A stretch of 64,000 nucleotides of DNA from Saccopteryx bilineata (lineage: Eukaryota > Chordata > Mammalia > Chiroptera > Emballonuridae): positions 50,023,795 to 50,087,794 of the forward strand of contig NC_089498.1 of the NCBI RefSeq assembly GCF_036850765.1, read 5' to 3'. The notes below the pieces were generated by a model. It made no database searches, was not told the origin of the DNA, and worked only from the letters and a program-made list of their open reading frames with translations. The translations under genes and the position numbers were made by a program. How positions within the stretch are numbered: the first letter of the stretch is position 1; each line of letters opens with the position of its first letter. This document shows positions 12,821 through 22,248 of the stretch, one piece after another.

Positions 12821-13160
12821 GCCTGACTGGGTGGTGGCGCAGGGGATAGAGCATCAGACTGGGATGCAGAAAACCCAGGTTCGAGACCTCGAGTTTGCCA
12901 GCTTGAGCGAGGGCTCATCTGGTTTGAGCAAAAAGCTCACCAGCTTGAGCCCAAGCTTGCTGGCTCAAGCAAGGGGTTACTCGGACTGCTGAAGGTCCAC
13001 GGTCAAGGCACATATGAGAAAGCAATCAATGAACAATTAAGGTGTTGCAATGTGCAACGAAAAACTAATGATTGATGCTTCTCATCTCTCCATTCCTGTC
13101 TGTTTGTCCCTGTCTATCCCTCTCTCTGACTCTCTCTCTGTCTCTGTAAAAAAAAAAAAA
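12821..13160 (+). mobile_element. Group B SINE inserted in L1 ORF2
   Basis: Begins gcctgactgggtggtggcgc, has a good B box (ggttcgagacc), the 'ccagcttgagc' modules, and a CT-rich tail then poly-A. It is flanked by aaaaatgggga (12810-12820 and 13161-13171). The uninterrupted L1 copy at 36835 has this site once, which confirms the insertion. Confidence 0.93.
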
Positions 13161-13327
13161 AAAAATGGGGAGAGGACCTGAACAGACACTTCTCCCAAGA
13201 GGACATACAAATGGCCAACAGATATATGAAAAGATGCTCATCTTCACTGCCATTTGAGAAATACAAATGAAAGCTAAATGAGATACCACCTCACACCTGT
13301 TAGATTAGTTATTATCAACAAGACAGG

Positions 13328-14028
13328 TGTTGGGCAGATAAAATATATTATGCTCACTTTGTTAAAGTGGCGCTGCCCACGTGAGGCCATCACCCAGGTG
13401 ATATTAATGTGTGTTGGGGATCGTTGTAGCCTGGGGCTTGGTTTTGGGATTAAGCCTTTCCCACCCTTTTTGATGTGAGGCGGTACAATCCAATCATGCC
13501 TCAGAGAAGTGACTTTGTATTAGAGACTTCCCTATTTTGTATATTGGATTAAAGGTTGTGAAGCTACACTATAAAATGGGGGCAGAATGGGACTTGGCTG
13601 GCTTGGTTCCTGAGGTTAGCATGAGAGAGCAGAGAGAGGAGAGCCAGCAGCGGGAGGAGGCCACGTGGAGGAGGACAGGAAGCAGCCAAGATGGCGGAGT
13701 GCTGAGTGAGATGCCAGTTTGTGTAGAGTTTGTATCTGGGATAAGGAAGGAGATGGGGAACAGAGGTGAATAAGTCTGGTGAGCTAGAAACCTTTGATTC
13801 TAGGAAACTCGGATAAGTCAGTAGCTTTGTGAGCACTGAATGTGACTGGGTTTGGAGCCCAGTGTGTATTTTTACTTGCCCGCCGGGTGCAAGCTAGAAT
13901 TAAAGACTATGGCCCACCAGTTTGTGGCTCTGTTGTTTCTTTACCGACTGTCCGAATCCAGTGCGAACCTGCATGGGCCAGGCTGCTGTGATAGTGGCCC
14001 TGGCCGTGGATACTGGCTTTACTTTACA
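13328..14028 (+). mobile_element. Solo LTR inserted in L1 ORF2 (copy 1)
   Basis: A 701-bp LTR, TGTTGGGCAG to ACTTTACA, with a perfect 5-bp duplication acagg at 13323-13327 and 14029-14033. The L1 copy at 36996-37012 shows the empty site with one acagg. Plus-strand landmarks are a TATA-like ctataaaatg near 13570, an attaaa near 13900, and a YY1-like caagatggcgg at 13687-13697. A 5-bp duplication fits a class III (ERVL-like) or some class I retroviruses. No internal viral sequence remains. Confidence 0.92.
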
Positions 14029-14749
14029 ACAGGTAATAGCAAATGTTGGAGAGACTGTGGAGAAAAAGGAACCCTCATTCCCTGCTGATGGGAATGCAAA
14101 TTAGTACAACTATTATGGAAGAAAGTATGGTGGCTCTTCTAAAAATTAAGGATAGAACTACCATATTACCCAGCAATCCCTCTACTGAGTATCTATCAAA
14201 AAAAAATTCAAAAACACTTAAAGGCACATGCACCCCTGTTTATTGCAGCTTATTCACAGTGGCAAAGACATGGAAACAACCAAAGTGTCCCTAGATAGCA
14301 GGTTGGATAAAGATGTGGTACATATATACTATGGAATACTAAGCTATAAGAAATGATGACATAATGTCATTTATGACAACATGGATGAACCTTGAAAACA
14401 TTATACTGAGTGAAATGAGTAAATCAGAGAGAGCTAAGAACTGTATGATAGTTTATATCCCACATAGGTGGGATATAAAACTGAGACTTACGGACATAGA
14501 TAAAAGAGAAGTGGTTACCAGAGGAAGGGGATGTGGGGGAGGGGAACATGAAGGACGGGGGAGGGGGAAGGGTGTAAAGAAGGACAAATATAAGGTGATG
14601 GAAAATGATTTGACTTTGGATGATGAGTATACAACATAATCAACAGTTCAAATGCTATAGAAATGTTCACCTGAAACCTATGCAGTCTTCTGGATTAATG
14701 TCCCCCTTTTAAATTTAATTTCATAAATAAAATAAAAAAAATGTTTTTT

Positions 14750-14765
14750 AATCAGCCACATTATA
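14750..14765 (+). repeat. Right target-site duplication of the full-length L1
   Basis: aatcagccacattata, partner of 6090-6105 with one mismatch. It follows the A-rich L1 tail and a short t-run. Confidence 0.85.
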
Positions 14766-14807
14766 AATAAAATATCTTACATAGTTATTGGGGAAGGAAA
14801 TAGACTT

Positions 14808-15080
14808 TATCAGGAGTTCCCAACTCTGATTAATTGTGAAAATCACATTGGAAGCTTAAAAGAAAATTCAGCTGCCTGGGCTTCCCTCCCTCCCTCCACA
14901 TCCGTGGCAAGGATTCTACTTTGCAGCCAGGTGAGGAACCTGTTCTGTGCACTGGTTCTCCCACTTCACTGTGCACAGGATCCCTCAGGGTGCTTGTGAA
15001 AAACTCACATTCCAGAATCCACCCTTGAAATTCCTCTGGGAGATCACCTAGGTCTAATCGTGGCTGAAGGTTCTCAGGCC
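14808..15080 (+). mobile_element. MER5A-like fragments, possibly two in tandem
   Basis: Two weak matches in a row. 14808-14950 starts gagttcccaactctgattaa; 14955-15075 starts actggttctcccacttcact and continues gatccctcagggtgcttgtg. Both resemble the left half of MER5-type hAT elements. They are diverged and the call is from memory. Confidence 0.4.
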
Positions 15081-15310
15081 TTGGCCTTTTTTTCTCCCAG
15101 ATGCTTTGTTTGTTCAGAGGTTTTTCTTTTTTCTATAGGGCTTTAGGCTTTAAATCCAGAAGACTCGTTACATTTTCTGTTTTGTATTCTGAGCCCTAAA
15201 TGGTCTTGCTTGAATGGTAAAGGACTAGGATGGGAAAATATTTGTCATAAAAATCAGCTCATACTTTAAAAATAGCATTTTTTCTAATGTTGTTTATTGG
15301 ATAATGTATC

Positions 15311-16024
15311 TGTTGGGCAGATAAAATATATTATGCTCATTTTGTTAAAGATGGCGCTGCCCACACGGAAGTTGTCACCCAGGTGATATTAATGTGTGTT
15401 GGGGGCGGGCTGTGGGCAGGCAGGATCCTTGTAGCCTGGGGCTTGGTTTTAGGACTAAGCCTTTCCCACCCTTTTTGATGTGGGGTGGTACAATCCCCTC
15501 ATGTCCCAGATAAGTAACTTTGTATGATATTAGACACTTCCCTATTTTGTATATTGGATTAAAGGTTTGGATTTCTACACTATAAAATAGAGGCAGAACG
15601 GGAGCTTGCTCTCTTAGTTCCTGAGATTAGCATTAGAGAGGAGAGAGCAGAGAGGAGAGCAGAGAAAGGCCACGTGGAGGAGGCCAGGAGAAGTAGCCAA
15701 GATGGTGGAGTGTTGAGTGAGAAGCCAGTTTGTGCAGGGAGAAGGAAGGAGATGGGGAACAGAGGTGAATAAAGTCTGGTGAGCTAGAAACCTTTGATTC
15801 TAGGAAACTCGGATAAGTCAGTAGCTTTGTGAGCACTGAATGTGAGTGGGTTTTGGAGCTTGCCCAAAGTGTGTGTTTTTACTTGCCCGCCAGGTACAAG
15901 CTAGAATTAAAGATGATGTCCCACCAGTTTTTGGCTCCGTTGTTTCTTTGCCGACTGTCCGAATCCAATGCGAACCTGCATGGGCCAGGCTGCTGTGATG
16001 GTGGCCCTGGCCACTGGCTTTATA
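15311..16024 (+). mobile_element. Solo LTR of the same family (copy 2)
   Basis: A 714-bp LTR starting TGTTGGGCAG and ending ggctttata. It has a perfect 5-bp duplication gtatc (15306-15310 and 16025-16029). It aligns with the LTR at 13328 along its length (cacaggtgatattaatgtgt-type block, TATA-like ctataaaata near 15580, agaattaaagat near 15903). Different flanking duplications show the two are separate insertions, not the two ends of one provirus. The final CA has changed to TA. Confidence 0.9.
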
Positions 16025-16029
16025 GTATC

Positions 16030-16302
16030 CACTTTTCAATTGGTTCATGGTGCATAATCTTAGTTGTCTTGGGCCTCCCCAAGCAATTCTTAGTAGTAAA
16101 TAACAATAAATCTTTATGACTCCCCATCAATGAGGCCCTATGAGAAGCAGCTCAATTAGAGATTATAACTTGGAAACTTTTTTGCCCATTAGCTCTTCCT
16201 GACTACTGAGTTATTTTATTAAACTCCCTGTTCTGACCCCTAAAATTGGGCTTCTATTAAATTGTTAATAAAATATACATTAAGTTGGGAAGAATTAATA
16301 TA
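16030..16302. other. Unrecognised spacer
   Basis: Between two solo LTRs. An aataaatctttatgac phrase at 16104 is polyadenylation-signal-like, but nothing around it supports a gene. Confidence 0.4.
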
Positions 16303-16307
16303 ATAGT

Positions 16308-16684
16308 TGTAAGGTATTTTTCCCCGCCGAGAAGGAAGGAACGGGGCCGGAGCCGCAAAGTGTGGAATAAGTAAACGGCTTTATTGAGTACAGAGCGCAC
16401 ATCCCGCCCGGCAAGGTTCCCTGGCCCCGAGGAAAGAAAGATGGAGGAGAGATGGAGGTCAGGGAAGTTGCACGGATTAAACCGCGTGGGAGATATTTAA
16501 AGGGTCCCTCTAGGGAAGTGGAGCTACTATGACGTGGTGAAATTTCACTGGCTGGCAGACAATCGCTTCTTTCCAAATGGTTCCTGGGAAGCTTCCTTTG
16601 GCGGGCTTGATTGTGGGCGGTCCCAGCCAAAGTTCCCAGGTCTGGGTTCCCCACGTGACCATCCCTCTATCCACTGACCTTACA
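16308..16684 (-). mobile_element. Solo LTR, reverse strand, unrelated family
   Basis: A 377-bp LTR ending in the inverted pair TGTAAGGT / ACCTTACA, with a 5-bp duplication atagt at 16303-16307 and 16685-16689. On the reverse strand it has a TATA-like tttaaatatc near 16495, an aataaag polyadenylation signal near 16378 and a GC-rich R/U5. The 119-codon frame at 16295-16654 is this LTR read through. It is CpG-rich compared with its surroundings, suggesting it is not very old. Confidence 0.88.
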
Positions 16685-16689
16685 ATAGT

Positions 16690-17166
16690 TAAATTTCTTC
16701 TCTAGCACTTTGGTACCTTTATTCAGGTTTCCTGAATCTCATACATGTAGGAAAGCAATTCCTATGGAATTATAAATGAAAGTTCCTGCCTTAACCCCCC
16801 ATATGATTCTATTTTTAGAAGAATGCTATGAATTATTCTATTTGATTAATTTTTAAAACTTATTTACTTAAAGTAATTAAACCACATCTCTTTTTTGCCC
16901 TGTCACAAATGTAATTCAGACCACACTTTGGGAAGAGTAACCTGAAGAATAGAATCAGAGTCTGGTTGAATGGTCCTTCCAAGAAGGGATAAATTGCTTC
17001 CAAGACTGTCAGCCTGCACAGGGCTCTTACTTAGAATAGTGTTTCACCATCTCTCTGAGCCATGATACAGTGAAGGGCCAACTCCCTGAAAGGGTGTGGA
17101 CAAGGACACAACAAAAGAATCTTAGGTTTGGAGTCAAAAGACATAGATTCCTATCTCTTTATTTGT
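16690..17166. other. Unrecognised intergenic sequence
   Basis: No gene or named repeat is supported. Confidence 0.4.
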
Positions 17167-17180
17167 CTAGCAGTTTCCTT

Positions 17181-17558
17181 CTTTTTTTTTTTTTTCTGAA
17201 GCTGGATACGGGGAGAGACAGTCAGACAGACTCCCGCATGTGCCCAACCGGGATCCACCCAGCATGCCCACCAGGGGCGACGCTCTGCCCACCAGGGGGC
17301 GATGCTCTGCTCCTCCGAGGCGTCGCTCTGCCGTGACCAGAGCCACTCTAGCGTCTGGGGCAGAGGCCAAGGAGCCATCCCCAGTGCCCGGGCCATCTTT
17401 GCTCCAATGGAGCCTTGGCTGCGGGAGGGGAAGAGAGAGGAAGGAGGGGGGGGTGGAGAAGCAAATGGGCGCTTCTCCTATGTGCCCTGGCCGGGAATCG
17501 AACCCGGGTCCCCCGCACGCCAGGCCGACGCTCTACCGCTGAGCCAATCAGCCAGGGC
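17181..17558 (-). mobile_element. Group A SINE
   Basis: Reverse-strand copy with T-run at left, GC-rich body and head complement ending gccagggc. Flanked by ctagcagtttcctt (17167-17180) and ctagcagttccctt (17559-17572), one mismatch. The B box complement (gggaatcgaacccgg) is intact. The frames called over 17070-17562 on both strands are SINE read-through. Confidence 0.93.
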
Positions 17559-17773
17559 CTAGCAGTTCCCTTCTGTACCTAAAGTGCAGGTAGGGGACCC
17601 AGGCTGAGCTCAGCCCCAGAGCAGCCCAGGACCAACTCTAATCCTTTTTAAGGGTTTTTCTGTCAGAGCTGTGGAAGAAGGCCTTTCACTTCTTAGTTAG
17701 GAAGAGTCAGCACTGCATATAAACCCAGAGATGCTAGTGGCCGCATCTCCTCCCACGTGGAGAAGGTTTAGAG

Positions 17774-17898
17774 CAGTGCTTTTCAATCGCTGGTCTGCCA
17801 GAAATTTCCTGCCAGTTCGTGATTTACTTTTTCGTGGACCCGCATGAAACTTCTAGTGGGCCGCCACCAGGTCCACGGATCGCAGTTGAAAACCACTG
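17774..17898. mobile_element. hAT miniature element, 125 bp
   Basis: Short terminal inverted repeats (cagtgcttttcaa at left; ttgaaaaccactg at right) bound 125 bp. The flanking 8-bp sequences gtttagag (17766-17773) and atttagag (17899-17906) differ at one base. An 8-bp duplication and a CAGTG terminus are typical of hAT transposons. There is no coding capacity. Confidence 0.85.
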
Positions 17899-17906
17899 AT
17901 TTAGAG

Positions 17907-18391
17907 AGTGACAAAGAGTTGACAACTACTGTTGTCAAGTTCTTAGTCTCTGCCTCAAGTTTTCCAGAGCTACTGTTTCCTAAGACTCTTCTTCTGATCT
18001 TGTGAGTTAATCCAATAGCCTTCCAACAAATCCAGCTGCTTATTTTGACTAAGATAATTTGAGATGGGTGGTCTCCACTGGGATCAAAACAGGCCTGGCT
18101 TATTTTAGACCACAGGGAGAATTGCATAAAGGGATCTGTGTGAAATTCCCACATGGTACAGAGCAATGCTCAGTAAATCTACTGAACACAGTTGAACCAA
18201 GCATGATAATTTCATCCTTTTAAAGGTATAAAATAGAAATGTCTTAAATACTCCCAAATTTAAAGATGCTCCAAATATGGGAAATTGGTAAAACTTTCAG
18301 TTTATCATGAAAATAACTTTCAGTTAGCTTTAAGAGTTGACAATTATTGTAGCCTGTTATTTACTACAGTTTATATTAAACAACAGTTTAA
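17907..18391. other. Unrecognised intergenic sequence
   Basis: No gene is supported. A 127-codon reverse frame at 17783-18166 has no recognisable domain and overlaps the hAT element. Confidence 0.4.
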
Positions 18392-18393
18392 TA

Positions 18394-18990
18394 CAGTGTG
18401 TCCGTAAAGTCATGGTGCACTTTTGACCGGTCACAGGAAAGCAACAAAAGACAATAGAAATGTGAAATCTGCACCAAATAAAAGGAAAACCTTCCCAGTT
18501 TCTGTAGGATGATGTGGCAGCATATGCGTATGCACAGATGATGACGTAACACCGTGTATACAGCGGAGCAGCCCATGGCCATGCCAGTCGAGATGTGGAC
18601 GGTACAGAGGAAAGTTCAGTGTGTTTTGTGGCTCTCTAAATTTGAATCCATGACCAAAGTGCAACGTGAATATCAGTGCATTTATAATGAAGCGCCACCA
18701 CATAGGAATAACATTACTTGATGGGATAAGCAGTTGAAGGAAACTGGCAGTTTGGTGGAGAAACACCGTTCTGGTAGGCCATCAGTCAGTGACGAGTCTG
18801 TAGAGGCTATACAGGATAGCTACCTAAGGAGTCCTAAAAAATCTGTGCATGAGCCCACATCAAACTGCACTGAATAGATATGAAACTGGGAGAGTTTTTC
18901 TTTTATTTGTTGCAGATTTCACATTTCTATTGTCTTTTGTTGCTTTCCTGTGACCAGTCAAAAGTGCACCATGACTTTACGGACACACTG
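18394..18990 (+). mobile_element. Mariner/Tc1-type element with 109-bp inverted repeats
   Basis: The first and last 109 bases (18394-18502 and 18882-18990) are near-perfect inverted repeats starting cagtgtgtccgtaaagtcat. TA dinucleotides flank it (18392-18393 and 18991-18992), the IS630-Tc1-mariner target. The 379-bp core holds a 5' piece of a transposase gene, so this is an internally deleted, non-autonomous copy. Confidence 0.92.
18575..18876 (+). pseudogene. Transposase N-terminal remnant (mariner type)
   Basis: From ATG at 18575 the frame reads VQRKVQCVLWLSKFESMTKV, then VQREY, with a TGA at 18719-18721. After it the same frame continues WDKQLKETGSL, HRSGRPSVSDESVE and LRSPKKSV before the inverted repeat. 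These are the first helix-turn-helix and the linker (GRP motif) of mariner-type DNA-binding domains. The catalytic DDE/D part is absent. Confidence 0.8.
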
Positions 18991-18992
18991 TA

Positions 18993-19840
18993 TAGAGCTA
19001 TGCTTTCTTTGAAATACGGTTTTAATTCTATTCTGTGTGAAATGTTTCTACTTCTAACTGTGCTTCAATTTTGCTCATTTTATTTAAATTCATTATTTTA
19101 TTACAAATTACATGTTTTTTTCTGCTCATGCTTCATTTGACATCATGCTAATTTACATCCAGTTATCCAATTAAGTCATCAACTAGATTGCTAGTGATGA
19201 CTTCTATAGCGTTGTTCTATTCTGCAAAAATAATGACAATATATCACAATATATTTGGGGGTTTTATTTTTTAGCTTTGAAAAGAAACACATGTCCTTTA
19301 TTGTTCAACAATACTGGACACAGAGTATTCTGTTTCTTCCAGAATTTTTTCCTTCAGCACAACAGAGTCAATGTTAACTACTAGTGAGATTCTGATTTCT
19401 AGTCACCATGACCAGAAAAAAATGATCTGGCAAACAGGAAAATCATACCCAATTAATCTATAGTCATAATCTCTAAAGTTAATGTAGGATTGACTTTTAA
19501 TAAGCTACTCTGAGAAATGTATGTTCAATGTCCCTTTTTAACTTCAAGTTCCGACTCTATAAGGTACAGGGTGGTGATCTAATGGGAAGTCAAGGATCGG
19601 TTCTACCACTCTGCAGTGTCAGAGAGATCAACAGTGAAGTATGGGGCACAAAGTATGACTTCACCTAGGGAATTCTATGTGTCCATAGACAAAGGCATAG
19701 GGACCACTTGAATGCTTTCAGGAATAACCCTCAGGTTTCTTTCCCCACTCAAAGACTAACCTTAGAAAGCTTCTACTTTACTAATAGATTCTGTGCCACA
19801 GTTTACTTATTATTCAGTTGTTTAGAACTCTGAATGGTTT
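18993..19840. other. Unrecognised AT-rich sequence
   Basis: No gene or named repeat is supported. Confidence 0.4.
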
Positions 19841-20195
19841 TGAACAGACACAATGGAACATTATTTGACTGTAGAAAAGAATAAAGTAACGATAGCTGTT
19901 ACATGTGCATGCACATTGAAAACATAACGTTAAGTGAAAGAAGCCAACTACAAAAGATGACATTCCATTTACATAGTGTCCAGAATAGAGAAGTTTCAGA
20001 GACAGAAACTAGATGAATAATTTCCAGGGGCTGGAGGAAAAGGGCAGTACCCATTAGCAGTATGGTGTTTCTTTGTGAAGCAAAGAAAAAGTTGTAAAAT
20101 TAGGAGTAATGACTGCACAACTTCGTGATTATACTAATAACACTGAATTCTACATTTGACGGAATGTAAATTTTATTCCAACAAAGCTTTTATTT
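19841..20195 (+). mobile_element. Old L1 3' end
   Basis: Phrases such as cacattgaaaacataacgtt, aagccaactacaaaagatga and aatttccaggggctggagga are those of mammalian L1 3' tails (L1MA type from memory). It ends in an A-rich run. Decayed. Confidence 0.7.
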
Positions 20196-20196
20196 T

Positions 20197-21196
20197 AAAA
20201 AAAGGTATATCACCATGAACTTACCACATGACCCAGTAATTCTATTTCCATGGTTTTATATGAGAAGTTAAAACTTAAGTTTACACAAAAACTTATACAT
20301 GAATGTTTATAGAATCAGTACTCTGATAATGCAAGTAATCACTGGCTGATGTTTTCATGATTTGCTAGTAAGAAATATGTGATGGATAGGAAGTTCTCTA
20401 AGGATGTTATACAGGCTCTGGCTGGTTGGCTCAGTGGTAAAGCATCAGCTTGGTGTGTGGATGTCCTGGGTTCAATTCCCGGTCAGGGTACACTGGGGAA
20501 GTGACCATCTGCTTCTCCACCCCTCTCTCTCCCTTTCTATCTCTCTTTATCTCTCTATTCTCCTCCCACAGCCATGGTTCAATTGGTCTGAGGGCATTAG
20601 CTGGGGCACTGAGGATGGTTCCATGGAGCCTCCACCTCAGGTGTTAAAAACAGCTCCGTTGTGAGCATGGTCCCAGATGGGCAGAGCATCAGCTCCACAT
20701 GGGGGCTGTCAGGTGGATCCTGGTCTAGGCGCAGGCAGTAGTCTGTCTGTCTATCTCACCTCTTTTCACTTGGAAATAAGAAATTAAAAGAGAGAGAGAG
20801 AGAGAAGTTATACAGATGGCCAATAAACACATAAAAAGATGTCCAACAGCATCAGCCATCAGAGAAATGCAAAGCAAAAACATAAAACCACAATGAGATA
20901 CCTCTTCATATTCACTAGGATGACTATAATGGACAATAACAAGTATTTACAAGGATGTCGAGAAATGGGAGCCTTCATATATTGTTGGTAGGAATGTAAA
21001 ACGAGGCAGTCACTTCAAAAACAGTCTGGCAGTTCCTCCCATTGTTAAACATAGAGCTAGCATATGAACCAGCATTTCCACTTCTACTCTGTATCCAAGA
21101 GGAATGGAAACAAAACTCACATACGAATGCTCACAGCAACACCATTTGAAACAGCCAAAAGGTGGAAACAATCCAAATGTCTATCAAAAATGGATA
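20197..21196 (+). mobile_element. Old L1 fragment split by a SINE
   Basis: 20197-20406 (accacatgacccagtaattc) and 20816-21196 (caatgagatacctcttcata; ggtggaaacaatccaaatgt) both read as the ORF2 end of an L1, separated by a group A SINE. The left piece corresponds to a more 3' part of L1 than the start of the right piece. So there was a rearrangement, or two L1 fragments. Confidence 0.6.
20415..20806 (+). mobile_element. Group A SINE
   Basis: Head tctggctggttggctcagtg with B box gggttcaattccc, A body, and an AG-rich tail. Flanked by gttatacag at 20406-20414 and 20807-20815. Moderately diverged. Confidence 0.9.
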
Positions 21197-21570
21197 GCCT
21201 GACCAGGCAGTGGCGCAGTGGATAGAACATTGACTTGGGATGCAGAGGACCCAGGTTCGAAACCCCAAGGTTGCCGGCTTGGACATGGGCTCATTCGGCT
21301 TGAGTGCAGGCTCACCAGCTTGAGTGCAAGATCATAGACATGACCCCATGGTCACTGGCTTGAGCCAAAAGGTCACTGGCTTGAGCAAGGAGTCACTCAC
21401 TCTGCTCTAGCCCCCTGGTCAAGGCACATATGAGAAAGCAATTAATGAACAACTAAGGAGAATAAGGAGCCACAATGAAGAATTGATGCTTCTCATTTCA
21501 CTTCCTTCCTGTCTGTCTGTTCCTATCTGTCCCTCTCTCTGACTCTCTTTGTCTCTGTTTAAAAAAAAAA
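21197..21570 (+). mobile_element. Group B SINE
   Basis: Starts gcctgaccaggcagtggcgc with B box ggttcgaaacc and several cttgagn modules, then a CT-rich stretch and A-tail. It sits at the end of the L1 fragment. Confidence 0.92.
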
Positions 21571-21820
21571 GGAGAAGCACAAACATCGTAGAAGCAGAAG
21601 CCTGGAAAAATTGTCATGAGAATGTTGGATTCCCCAGAGCAGGGAGCAAAGGAATCTGGTGCTGAGCTAGCAGAGATGCTGGGATCCAAACTCCTACCTA
21701 ACGCCTCTCAAAGGATCCAAATAGACTTGTCCATCAGCTTAGAAGTTTCTTAAGATCAGAAAACCTTGTTGGTAGGCAAGATGTCCTTTCATATCAGCCC
21801 CACAAAACACAATAAGCACC

Positions 21821-22204
21821 CGGCCCTGGCTGGTTGGCTCAGCGGTAGAGCATCGGCCTAGCGTGCGGAGGACCCGGGTTCGATTCCCGGCCAGGGCACA
21901 CAGGAGAAGCGCCCATTTGCTTCTCCACCCCTCCGCCGCGCTTTCCTCCCTGACTCTCTCTTCCCCTCCAGCAGCCAAGGCTCCATTGGAGCAAAGATGG
22001 CCCAGGCGCTGGGCATGGCTCTGTGGCCTCTGCCTCAGGCGCTAGAGTGGCTCTGGTTGCAACATGGCGACACCCAGGATGGGCAGAGCATCGCCCCCTG
22101 GTGGGCAGAGCATCGCCCCTGGTGGGTGTGCCGGGTGGATCCCGGTCGGGCGCATGCGGGAGTCTGTCTGACTGTCTCTCCCTGTTTCCAGCTTCAGAAA
22201 AATG

Positions 22205-22231
<27 letters not shown>
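21821..22231 (+). mobile_element. Group A SINE, best preserved copy in the window
   Basis: It has intact pol III promoter boxes: A box tggctcagcgg (21835-21845) and B box ggttcgattcc (21877-21887). The body is full length and ends in (aaaac)n. The 17-bp flanking duplication (21804-21820 and 22232-22248, aaaacacaataagcacc) is perfect. The lack of decay suggests a recent insertion. Reverse frames over 21739-22240 are read-through. Confidence 0.97.
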
Positions 22232-22235
<4 letters not shown>

Positions 22236-22248
22236 CACAATAAGCACC

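Larger units (their letters stand above)
9600..14640 (+). pseudogene. L1 ORF2 (endonuclease and reverse transcriptase) remnant
   Basis: Translated fragments in shifting frames read as L1 ORF2p. The AP-like endonuclease lies at about 9640-10320 (CLQETYLRCKD near 9717, IDHMLG near 10210). The reverse transcriptase lies at about 10990-11770 (SPGPDGYTSEFYQ near 11005, [13 protein letters not shown] near 11575). The catalytic-motif equivalent IADDM is at 11701-11715. The C-terminal domain follows at 12150-14470, split by a SINE and a solo LTR. Many stops and frameshifts; no active protein is possible. Confidence 0.85.
6106..14749 (+). mobile_element. Full-length, inactive L1 LINE with nested insertions
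   Basis: The 8.6 kb between the duplications contains about 6.4 kb of L1 plus later insertions: a SINE pair (7015-7718), a SINE (7921-8322), a SINE (12821-13160) and a solo LTR (13328-14028). The order is a 5' untranslated region (6106-8326), ORF1 remnant (8327-9243), ORF2 remnant (about 9600-14640), a short 3' region and an A-rich tail. Both reading frames are broken many times, so it cannot move by itself. A 5'-truncated copy of the same family lies at 36215-37560. Confidence 0.85.

Noticed and set aside
12900..13000. CRISPR-like short repeats (cttgagc modules here and in other B SINEs)
   Set aside because: These are internal modules of the SINE family, present in every copy; this is mammalian DNA.
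13328..16024. One provirus with LTRs at 13328 and 15311
   Set aside because: The two LTRs have different 5-bp duplications, and the sequence between them is the L1 end, its duplication and unrelated DNA.
21835..21895. Functional tRNA gene
   Set aside because: Only the head resembles a tRNA. It leads directly into a SINE body with flanking duplications and lacks a T-run terminator at the tRNA end.
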